From: Symbiodinium natans
Lineage: Eukaryota; Sar; Dinophyceae; Suessiales; Symbiodiniaceae
Assembly (NCBI GenBank): GCA_905221605.1
Contig: CAJNDS010002166.1
Span: 538,041-602,040 of the forward strand
DNA: 64,000 bases
Direction of reading: 5' to 3'
Part shown: piece after piece, positions 28,501 through 38,137 of the stretch
Layout: every line of letters begins with the position of its first letter
Position numbering within the stretch: the first letter of the stretch is position 1
Made by a program: the position numbers and the translations under genes
Notes under the pieces: model-generated
The model's database searches: none
Told to the model about the DNA's origin: nothing
What the model saw: the letters and a program-made list of their open reading frames with translations, nothing else

Positions 28501-31500
28501 GGATGTAGCGGTTTGGGTATTCGGGTATGGGGATGCCCCTAAGCACCCTCATTAAGATATCCTTTAGGCTGTACCCTAAACCCCAAACCCTATACCCCAA
28601 GCCCGAACCGGGAACCCTGAAGACCAAAAGCCGGAACCTTCCAAAAGAAGCTGGTCTCGGGTTGCCGCTTCCTTTCGCCACCGAGGCCGAATACGGAGGA
28701 CTTCAGCGTGCTCCAGGTGCCGCTTTAGAGGTGAAGGTTGAGGGTTTCGGGTCTGGGGTTTAGGGCTTGGGATGGTTTGGGGTTTACGGTTTCTTGTTTT
28801 GGGTTGAGGGTTGAGGGTTGAGGGTTGAGGTTAAGAAATAGACAACACACCTCCCAAAGATCTCCCAAACCCAACTAAGTTTCCCCTGTGCCCGAGAGGC
28901 CGACGCCCTCACTGGGGCTTGGACCGGCTACTACTTCCTGTCGCCTCTCCTCGGCAATGGGTTTAGGGTTTAGGGTTTAGGGTTGAGGGTTTGGGGTTTA
29001 GGGTTTAGGGTTTAGGGTTGAGGGTTTGGGGTTTAGGGTTTAGGGTTTAGGGTTTAAGGGTTCAGCGTTGTGGGTTTGGGGTGTGGAGTTATGCGCGAAA
29101 CCCCTTGTTGCCTAACCGACCCGTCGTCAATCCTGAAGCCTTCTGGAAAACACACACTTTGCACAGGCTAGAGAGACACGACGTCGGCCAGTTCAATCTC
29201 GAGTTCGGCGAGAATGGGCTGGTCCGTGGCGAGGGGCTCGACAAAGAAGGTGCCGCCTGCATCCCCCTACTTGGAATTTTCATGAGTTAGTGTTAGTTGC
29301 AAGTAGGGTCATAGTTAGGACAACATATCCAAGGCCCTAAACTAACCCCTAAACCCTAAACCCTAAACCCTAAACCCGAAACCCTAAACCCTAAACCCTA
29401 AACCCTAAACCCTAAACCCTAAACCCTAAACCCTAACCCTAAACCCTTAAACCCAAAAATCTAAACCCTCGACCCTAAACCCTAAACCCTAAACCCGAAA
29501 CCATAAAACCTTATTGCAAAGTTCTATTAATGCATGTCCGCAAGACCCCATTCACCACGTGGTGTTCTCTCCGGGCTACAAGGACCGTATTAAGTTTACC
29601 AAATCCCGAACACGTGGACACCCCTGCAGATACTGGTTCGAGCCAGTTTCCCAGGAAGCTGTAAGATTCTACAATACACACTACTCCGCCCAAGACTCTG
29701 AAGCCTGAAGGGACTTTCTGGGTCTCAAACATTTAATTTCCAAAGACCCCCAGTTTGGCGACCTCTTACGCACTGCGCCAACGCGCGCACCGAATATTTT
29801 CCCTATGGGCAGCACGCATGTTGGAAGCGCATGGCAGCCCAAAAAAAAAAGCCCTAAAACCCTAAACCATGAGGAGCCTTGGCTGGTTGGGGTTTTGGGG
29901 TGCCGTGGCTTAGTTTCCTCCCGAGCCTTAAACTTCAGGCCCACAACCCCTAAAGATTTTAGGGTTTAGGGGTTTAGGATTTAGGGTTTAGGGGTTTAGG
30001 GTTTAGGGTTTAGGCTTTAGGGTCCTCAACTCCGAGCCAAACCCCCCAAACCTGAATCAGAAGAGGTGCTGCGTACACGCTCTCCGGGAAGCTGGATCGC
30101 ACACTGCAGGTGGGACTTGCTTCCGATGCTCTCCTGGATCCCCCGAAGGAACCCTAAACCCTAACCCCCAAACCCTAAACCCGAAGCCCTACGCCTTCAG
30201 AAGAGTTCAAGACAGCTCCCTCAGGTGATCAGCTTCGAGAAGAAGCGCCCTGGATCAAACCCTGAAACCCCGAGCCCAAAGTCCAGGCCAAGTTCAGGGA
30301 ACATCAGCTCATGGATTCAGGGAACATCAGCTCATGGTTTAGGGGTCTGCTAAGGGTTGTTGGGGTCTGTGGGCTTGTGGATAAGGGTTTGAAAGTTTTA
30401 GGCTCCAGGGGGCCCTCAACCCCACATCGCTTTCTCGCGCCCGTAAAGAGCCGTACATTCATCCCGACCCACTTAAGCAGCCGGAAGATCGTCCCTATGA
30501 GGGTCCCTTATAACGCAAGGGCCCTCTTGTGTCGGCCCCTGAAGTCAAGGGGTGTTTGGCAGCCCAGGTCCGGCGAGGGGCAAGCAGTGCAGTATCGCGG
30601 CAGGCTGCGGGGTTTCAGGGCGTAGGATGTAAGGTTTAGGATTTAAGGTTTAGGATTTAAGGTTTAGGGTTTAAGGTTTAGGGTCCCCAAAACTCTGGCT
30701 TCATTTGTTCCAGTTCCCCCCGACTTATGGGTATAGGGTTCGGGGAGCCATGAACCCAAAGTAAGCTCGAAACCAAACCTTAAACCCCACGGGGAGTACC
30801 CAACGCCAGGATTTTTCCCAGAGAGTGCCAGGAGTGCCTTGGTTCAGAGAATTCCCAAACAGTCCCCCTGAAGTGCCCAACCGCAGAGTATTTCCTGGGG
30901 TGATCAATTTTTGAGAGGGCCGCCTGGAGTGCCCAACCTCAGAGTGTCCCCTAGAGTGCCCAACCCCCCGGGAGTGCACAATCCCATGGTCCGATGGTAT
31001 TTGCAGACAGTCTTGCCACTGCCTAACCCCGTGTATCTTCAGAGAGTCCCCTGGAGTGCCCAACTCCAGAGTCTACCCACATTCTCCCGGAGTGCCCAAC
31101 TGGGCCCCAGAGAATCTCCAAAAAGTCCCGGAAGCTCCCCCCAAAGTATTATCTCAGAGTTTCCGGAGTTCCCACCCTCCTCCCCAGAGAGTAATATCCA
31201 ACCCCAGACAAGAAGCCCTGGTTTAGGGTTTAGGGTTTCGGGTTTAGGGTTTAGGGTTTAGGGTTTAGGGTTCCCCCAAGTATCCCCACAATTCCTTGGA
31301 GTGCTCAGATGTTCAGAGCAGCACCAGCAAACCCCTGGGAGTGATGGGAGTGCTGATAGGGTTTAGGGTTTAGGGTTTAGGGTTTAGGGTTCAGGTGGCT
31401 GGACTGTAGCACTTCCCGGGTTCACTGCACGATGACAGGCTGGTGGACAGCAACGGGGGCTTCCGAGGGACGTGGTGGAGGGAAGGCCCATCGTCTACTT

Positions 31501-32356
31501 TGGTTTTTCAGTGCATGCTTACGGGGCTTCGGGGGGTTAGAGGGAGGCTTGCAACTCGGCTTGCTGTGGGTTCGTGGGAAGGAAGGCATGGCAATAGTAA
31601 GAAGTTGTGATGGAAATAATGCCCCTTGCCTTCGTGACAGACTGTAATATGTCATTATACGGTTATAAGAATGTAGCAGGATACTGATGTAACATTATTG
31701 CAACATTGTTGTCTTTTACTTCTATATTAGCATATCAATATACCCTTTTTTCCAGTATCATAAAATCACCATAGCAATGACATAATAATTTAAGCACATA
31801 GCGATATTGCAATCTAACCATACGGTAAAATTGTGTAACAGTACACGAGTATATTGATCTTATAGTTTTAATGATATAGCAGTATCATGATATATATTAT
31901 TACAATGGTACAGTCACGCAATCATATAGAAACATACTGGGGTTTCCGACAACTGAGAGTACCCTTTTTAAGGGTCCCTGAAGGCTTCAGGGGCTTCCAT
32001 TCTTTTTTGGGCTATAAAAGGGAAATCCCAAAATATTGGGATAACAATGGCAAAAATCATATGGGAATCTAGCACGCTATCGGTAAGCCTGTGCCAGCGT
32101 GTTCCCGTCGAGCTTTCGAACTAGTGCCGAGCCCGGGGTTTAAGGGTTTGGGGTGTAGAGTGCCAGTTGTGGCCTGGAGCTTGCACCCGTACTCCCACTT
32201 GCAGCTGCCCAAAGCTCCTAAACCCCCCCCCCCCTCCCCCCAAAGCCATAAACCCTGAACCCGATACCCTAACCCTGAACCCTAAACCCTATACACCCTA
32301 AAACCTCCGAAGGCGTGGGCGGCGTATTTCACTTCTGGCCGGCCACTGGCCCTTGA
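25434..32356 (+). CDS. Gene A: possible N-myristoylated protein with a C-terminal beta-rich domain
   Basis: About 15 exons and 267 residues. Exons: 25434-25510, 25581-25638, 26146-26237, 26547-26576, 27013-27056, 27831-27879, 28200-28250, 28648-28716, 28899-28960, 29167-29249, 30066-30109, 30225-30244, 30568-30603, 31439-31485, 32313-32356. The start MGSGASFGQASNRAKRYRKN fits an N-myristoylation plus polybasic signal, so membrane attachment is likely. The middle is low-complexity. The last eight exons keep phase and spell one domain: ALTGAWTGYYF..., QFNLEFGENGLVRGEGLDKE, AAYTLSGKLDRTLQ, VISFEKK, GQAVQYRGRL, GGFRGTWWREG, VGGVFHFWPATGP, stop. The repeated 'F.DG.V.G.G.D..G.Y.L.G' beta pattern resembles a small barrel seen in many protist proteins; no Pfam name is claimed. 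Donors are GT or GC; acceptors mostly AG|G. Two joins (exon 1 and exon 6 donors) are not canonical. Confidence 0.72.
25581..25638 (+). CDS. Gene A exon 2
   Basis: Reads DASSESVGKKPSEREWPTG. Acceptor AAG|G, donor GC (GGAG|GCGTAT). Its single carried base completes a codon with exon 3. Confidence 0.6.
26146..26237 (+). CDS. Gene A exon 3
   Basis: Ala-rich: DAVGATAAGAAAPRAPAEKA then RTQGRKEGAFR. Acceptor CCCAG|A, donor GT. Confidence 0.58.
26547..26576 (+). CDS. Gene A exon 4, 30 nt
   Basis: Phase 0, reads ATEPAHRPGE. Acceptor GAG|G, donor GC (GAG|GCTGGG). Confidence 0.5.
27013..27056 (+). CDS. Gene A exon 5
   Basis: Reads NCLPRPSRMEISQN, donor AG|GTAGAC. An alternative start at 27006 would read TSELPASALENGNLTEQ; downstream phase favours the first. 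Confidence 0.45.
27831..27879 (+). CDS. Gene A exon 6
   Basis: Reads VDFVCWAPPSCGAACQ after CTCAG|G. The phase-consistent end lacks a GT/GC/GA donor; the other frame (GGFRLLGSPQLRGSMP) has a GT donor one base later but would break the downstream frame. Confidence 0.42.
28200..28250 (+). CDS. Gene A exon 7
   Basis: Phase 0, reads VLETILETIVSSFKHCE. Acceptor AAG|G, donor GC (GAG|GCTCCA). Confidence 0.62.
28648..28716 (+). CDS. Gene A exon 8
   Basis: Phase 0, reads KLVSGCRFLSPPRPNTEDFS then VLQ. Acceptor AAAG|A, donor GT (CAG|GTGCCG). Confidence 0.62.
28899..28960 (+). CDS. Gene A exon 9, start of the C-terminal domain
   Basis: Reads ADALTGAWTGYYFLSPLLGN. Acceptor GAG|G. The donor is AATGG|GTTTAGGG, so the GT is the first base pair of a TTTAGGG array. 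Confidence 0.7.
29167..29249 (+). CDS. Gene A exon 10
   Basis: Reads LERHDVGQFNLEFGENGLVR then GEGLDKE. Acceptor CAG|G, donor GT (GAAG|GTGCCG). In phase with both neighbours. Confidence 0.75.
30066..30109 (+). CDS. Gene A exon 11
   Basis: Reads G-AAYTLSGKLDRTLQ. Acceptor GAG|G, donor CAG|GTGGGA. The carried G plus GT makes the expected Gly. Confidence 0.72.
30225..30244 (+). CDS. Gene A exon 12, 20-nt micro-exon
   Basis: Reads VISFEK plus AA. Acceptor CTCAG|G, donor GC. It supplies the beta strand expected between exons 11 and 13. Confidence 0.62.
30568..30603 (+). CDS. Gene A exon 13
   Basis: Reads SGEGQAVQYRG plus AG. Acceptor CCCAG|G, donor GC (GGCAG|GCTGCG). A neat in-phase join to exon 14 gives GRL. 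Confidence 0.7.
30800..31200. repeat. Degenerate minisatellite with GAGTGCCCAAC core
   Basis: About nine loose copies of AGTGCCCAAC separated by CCCC-AGAG spacers, within the intron between gene A exons 13 and 14. No exon is seen in it. Confidence 0.65.
31439..31485 (+). CDS. Gene A exon 14
   Basis: Reads LVDSNGGFRGTWWRE. Acceptor GACAG|G, donor GC (GAAG|GCCCAT). Confidence 0.72.
31650..31930. other. AT-rich intron patch
   Basis: Low-GC stretch with TATA-like and short A/T repeats between gene A exons 14 and 15; no coding signal. Confidence 0.6.
32313..32356 (+). CDS. Gene A terminal exon
   Basis: Reads VGGVFHFWPATGP then TGA. Acceptor CCGAAG|G. The 'G.F.FWP' ending fits the end of the domain. 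Confidence 0.68.
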
Positions 32357-32414
32357 GAGTGTCGGGTCCTGGGTGTAGGGTCTAGACAGGGGCCCTAAAA
32401 TTTCGGGGAAGTCC

Positions 32415-35400
32415 ATGTCCGCCCCAAACCCTCAACCCTAAGCCCCTCTGCCCTGAACCCTCAAACCCAGCAGCCTCAAGGCGAGACGGGCTGTCAAGAA
32501 GGCATATGACAAGTCACCATCTCAGAGGAGCCAGAAGAGCACGGAGGTGCGGGCCTGAGGTTGCCGTGAAGGTTTGGAGTTGGGTTTAAGGTTTAGGGTT
32601 TGGGTTTAGGGTTTAGGGTTTAGGGTTTAGGGTTTAGGGTTTAGGGTTTAGGGTTTAGGGTTTAGGGTTTAGGGTTTAGGGTTTAGGGTCTAGGGTCTAG
32701 GGTCTAGGGTTTAGGGTTTAGGGTTTGAGGGTTGTTTAGAGGGTCTTTCGGGTCGGCCTGACATGCTAGCCTTTGAGCCTGCACTAAAGTCAAAAAGGGT
32801 TTGGGGGTTAGGGGCCCTCAACCCTAAACCCTGAGTGCTAAACCCTAAACCCTAGACCTTAAACCCTTCTTGCAATCTTGGAAGGGTTAGATTTTGGTCT
32901 GTGGAATCTTTAAGGAGCTCGACTTGCAGGTTCACAGGCATCTTCAATTGGGTTTTTGAATAGACTTCTAATTGGCTATTGCCTGCATTGGAGTACTTGC
33001 AACCCTACATATAACTTCCCATCCCCCCCCCCCCCCCCCCCCCAAGGCCTAACTCCCCAACATGCGCAGGCGCTAAACGGATGCAGGGGGCCACTTACAG
33101 GGCACTTAAACAGACGGCAACGCACCGGGCGGAGAGATCATGAGAACGAGCTCAACCCTAAACTACGACTCTAAAACCTACGGGTGGTGCGACCACAAGA
33201 GTGCTGCGACTTAGACGGGGGGTTTCACGATCCTCTCTAGAAGAGATTACCCCAAGGCCTAGGCCGGCATCCTTTGGTGGGCGGAAACGCCCATGAACAT
33301 TGTCCGTCCCACAGCCCTGGTGTGTCACATGGTAATTATTGCCGCTGGGAGGTGAGACGTCCTAAACCCAAGCCTTACGTAAGCCCTAAACCCTCTCTAC
33401 CATATATTTACACCTTAATTGTATTTTCAAAATTTGGCCGCTTTATTTTCAGAATTTGGCCGCTTTATTTTCAGAATGAGCCAAAATCAGGCCAAAGGCT
33501 AATTGAATTTCAGAATTTGGCCGCTTTATTTTCAGAATTTGGCCGCTTTATGTTCAGAATTTGGCCGTTTTATTTTCAGAATTTGGCCGCTTTATTTTCA
33601 GAATTTGGCCGCTTCAGAATTTAGCCGCTTTATTTTCAGAATTTGGCCGTTTTTTTTCATAATTTGGCCGCTTTATTTTCAGAGTTTGGCCGCTTTATTT
33701 TCAGAATTTGGCCGCTTTATTTTCAGAATTTGGCCGTTTTTGGCTTTCTCAATGTAGTGGGATTCTCTGGGTGGGTGGGTGTTATATCCGAGCCGTAAAT
33801 AAAGCTTAACCATAAAGCTGCTCGACCCGGAGTGCTGAACCCTAAACCCTAAACCCTAAACCCTAAACCCTAAACCCTAAACCCTAAACCCTAAACCCTA
33901 AACCCTAAACCCTAAACCCTGAACCCTGAACCCTGAACCCTAAACCCTAAACCCTCAACCCTACCGGACTGTTTTGCCCGCGGCCCAGCAGGAGACTGCT
34001 CCACCGACTTGCCTCAATGGCCACGACCTGCAGACCTTGGACATAAACAGGCGTGCAAAATGCGCAGTGTATCGTATATATGATATCGTAAAAAACTGTA
34101 CGGTACATAGTAAAAAGTATGTAGTATAAGGTATATAGTATATAGTATATAGTATATAGTATATAGTATATAGTATATAGCATATAGTATATAGTCTATA
34201 GTATATAGTATATAGTATATAGTATATAGTATATATTATATGGAATATAGTATATAGTATATAGTATGTCGTATATAGTATATGGTATGTAGTATGTAGC
34301 ATGTAGAATGTAAATGTAGTACATAGTATGTAGTATGCAATATGTAGTATGTAGTAGGTAATAGCTTGTCACAAGCTAGTAGGTAGTAGGTGGTAGTAGG
34401 TAGTAGGTAGTAGGTAGCATGTAGTATGTAGGATGTAGCATGTAGCATGCAGAATGTAGTATGTAGCATGTAGTATGTAGCATGCAGAAGGTTGTATGCA
34501 ACACTCAGTATGTAGTAGGCAATATATAGTATGTCGTATGTAGTATAAGCTACTCGCTGTGTACGAGTCACTGTTTATGATTTTCTACTTGCTATTCACG
34601 GTTGCTATGTACTAGTTACTACTATTTGCCATGTTGTTTGTCATTTATTCTTGCCTATAACAACTATTAGCTGCTTTTTCGATGATCAATGCTACCGGTA
34701 CTACGATTATTTCTATTCCTACCATTTGTACTGCCATTGCAACTTTTTCGAAGTACTCTCACTCCTTTTTCTATCTTATTGCCATTGCTACCACTGTTTC
34801 TATTCCTATCGCTGCTATTGTTATGTATTGTCATCACTTCGATTACTGAATCTGTAGTGTTACTATGACTAGTATTCTTATTATTATTGCTGCTACCACA
34901 CAAGGCAGTCTTGTCGTCTTGTTTGCGCGGACCCTAGAATCCACAAAGGAGACGTCGCTGTGTTGAAGTCGTATGTCCAGCCGTCGGGGAGGCAATATGC
35001 ACTCACAGCGGATGCCTGCCCGGACCTGGAACTGCTAAGCCCCGGGCCGTGGACAGAAGCACTGCAAGCAGAGAGGGTAGATGTATCTGGCAAAGGAGAA
35101 AATGCTTCCTTTGCGGTTCATATCCAAGCAAAACCACAGCGGATGGAGAATGACCTCCATATCACCACGGAAGTCCAACACCCCCTCGCGATCTTCAGGA
35201 CTACAATCGCTGACAAATGCGGGAAGAACATCCAAAGTGATGGCCTTGCCGCGCCGCATCTTCACGACCAGCTGCATACAGGGTGCACAGGCGTAGCACA
35301 AGGTGGAGCATCGACTCCTGGGCAGCATCTTCACGAAATCGAAAACAGCACCCGGTGGACCCACTGGCTTGTTCTGAACGTTGTCGTGTGGCCGTCCGGC

Positions 35401-36743
35401 ATCTTCTTGCCTGAAGAGCATGTCTAGTTCGTGCAGGACAACTGCAGTTCAATCCTGTTTGTGTCATTTCGGAAATCGACGTGTTTCACGCCTATAGCGG
35501 CCGTGGGGTTTGTTGACCCACTGCGAAGCGGTCCCCACAGATCGTGCCGCCGCAGGGTATTGAGCTCGTCACGCAGCTGCGCCAGCAAACGCATCCCACG
35601 ACCATGTTGGTACACCACCGGGTGGGTGCTGTCCACGCGGTGATCAATCGTCATTTCTGCCAAAGCACAAATGAACCAAGTAGGCTTCGCAGCCAACAGT
35701 TTTTTGAAAAGGCTGTTCCCCTCTGGCCATTCCAGTGCAGGCTTTCAAGCAACATTTAGGGTTTGGGCTTATGGTTTTGGGGTTTAGGATGTAGGGTTTG
35801 GGATTTGGGTTTAGGGTAATGGGGTTTAGGGGTTTACGGGTTTGGGGTTTAGAGTCTTCATTTTTCAGCATCGATGGCAGGGACACCCATTGGCATTGCC
35901 ACGGTGCCGAGCTGGAAGGTGGATGCAAACGTGGCAGCCCCGCGCCTAAACCCCAAACCCTAAACCCTAAACCCTGAACCCTGAACCCTAAACCCTAAAC
36001 CCTAAACCCGAAACCCTAATCTGCCAAGGCCAAGGGACTGCAGGCTTTAGGGCTTAGGGCGTACAGCGCTTCGCGGCTGGAAGGGTTGGAGGCTCAGGGT
36101 TTTGGGGCAAGACTTTCCTAAACCCCCCAAACCCCCCCCAACCCTAAACCGAAACTCCAGACTTCGCCATCCGCTGAGTTTCTGACCTCTACCAGACCAC
36201 AGGCATGCACCACCGCTGCGAGGCATGCCAGTTCAGAAGTTTTGGGGTAGAAAGGGGCTATGTAGGTAGGATTTGGGTGTAAGATCTAAGGCTGTTAAAA
36301 GGTTGAAGGTTTGGGGTTTCCCTCAACGAAGGAACCCTGGACCCTGCTTCCTTGTAAGGTTTAGGCTTGGGCTGCGGGGTATCAGTGGCTTTTGTTGTAC
36401 TTTGCGATGTGCACAGGAGTTTCGGACTGCCCTAAACCCTAAACCCTAAACCCTAAACCCTAAACCCTAAACCCTAAACCCTAAACCCGATACTTCCACA
36501 GCCTAAGCCTTGAACCCTACTCTGTAGTTACATGTATGTTTGTGTTTACATTCGTAAACATATTTGCATGTATATACTTGCATCTGTATCTATACTTGTC
36601 AGCATATTTTTATGCATATTGATGTTTATGTTTATATTGGTTTATATCTAAGTGTATGTGTATATCTGCATGAATATTTGCAATTGTATCTAGTTTGTCT
36701 GTATATATACGTATAGTTCTTATGTATATCTGTTTTTGTATAC

Positions 36744-36776
<33 letters not shown>

Positions 36777-38065
36777 TGTATGTATGTATGTATGTATGTA
36801 TGTATGTATGTATGTATGTATGTATGTATGTATGTATGTATGTATGTATGTATGTATGTGTCTATATGTATATGAAGGTCTGCAAGTTCGACCTCTGTGA
36901 CCGCTGCTTTGAAGCCCGACGCGTTGCTGCGCCGACCCCAGACGTGAGCCATGGAGTTGTAGCTTCGTATTGCAGTGCTTTACAGAGGAGGCTGTTAGAG
37001 TGCATCGTTCAGTGCTTAGGGTTTTCCGGTTAGAGTTTTGGGTTTTGAGTTTAAGAGCTCAGAGTTCTGCGGGGGTTCAGGGCTCGGTATGGGGTTCATC
37101 TGTTGCGTCACTGGGTTCTGTGGAGATATCGCGGGTTTACGAGAACCAGGGACCCCGAATACAGACCCCAAGTAGTCACATCCCGTTGTAATCAGGACCC
37201 CAAGAAGGTACCCCGAATATCGTAAACCCCCAATGGTGCTCAACCTCAAACTCTGTCGTCGAGGCTGGCCGTCGGAGAACGCCGAATCTCAACGCGGAGC
37301 CTTGGCGCAAGCCCTTCAGCGCGCGCTCGCGGCCGTACCCGAATCCCGAAACCCGAACGACCCGAGTGACCCCAACGACCTAGACCCTAAACCCTAACCC
37401 TAAAGCCTAAAGCCCGATAGACCCGACACAGGAAACCCTAAACCGTAAACCCGAAGCCCCAAACAGTAAGCCCCAAACCCGCCCCAAACCCTACCCCATT
37501 TAGTTGAGGCTCGGCGGTCGGGTTTAGGGTTTAGGGTTTACGGTTCAGGTTTAGGGTTTGGGGTTTGGGTTTAGCGTTCAGGGTTTGCAGGACATTATCC
37601 TAGCCGCGAGTTTCAGTTTGGGTTCGTAGAGTCAGGGAGAGTTATCTTGTGGATTCTCCAGTTGCTTTTGTTTCTGTGGGTGTTTTAAACATCCCATGAA
37701 ATTCGAGAAGTAGGCACCCTGTTCTGGTTCCTTTCCAGGAAACCCAGCTCCCGAATTCTTGCTTTCCTTGCTAAGTACCAGCAAGTTAGCTATGCTTTCC
37801 CTGAACCTTTTTTTCCTCTAAACCCTAAACCCTATTTTCCGGGCTGGCAGTGGGTCTTGGCTGTCCGAGTTGAGGACCGTTCTTGTTAAGCCACAACCCT
37901 GACCTTAACTTCTATAAACCATAAGTTGAAGAGAAAGTATCCAGCAAGCCGAGGACAAACTGGACTTTTGGTACCGTCAACTTCGGGGGGCTCCATTCAG
38001 CTTCGCTGCTCCTGGGTTGTTCTCTGTGAGGGTTCTCTCTCTCTCTCTCCCTCTCGCTCTCTCTC

Positions 38066-38096
<31 letters not shown>

Positions 38097-38097
38097 T

Positions 38098-38137
<40 letters not shown>

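Noticed and set aside
32313-32355. Reading AWAAYFTSGRPLALE in phase 0
   Set aside because: Phase from gene A exon 14 requires the other frame, which gives the expected domain end and a stop.
33274-33757. Repetitive proteins FRIWPLYFQNLAALF
   Set aside because: The 22-bp minisatellite lacks stops in all plus frames; no other evidence of coding.
33947-34571. Tyr/Ile/Leu-rich membrane-like proteins
   Set aside because: Translation of TATAG-type microsatellite; no normal composition.
36695-37033. Frames with MYVC or YIHT repeats
   Set aside because: Pure translation of the (TATG)n microsatellite, apart from the short zinc-finger exon at 36878-36943.
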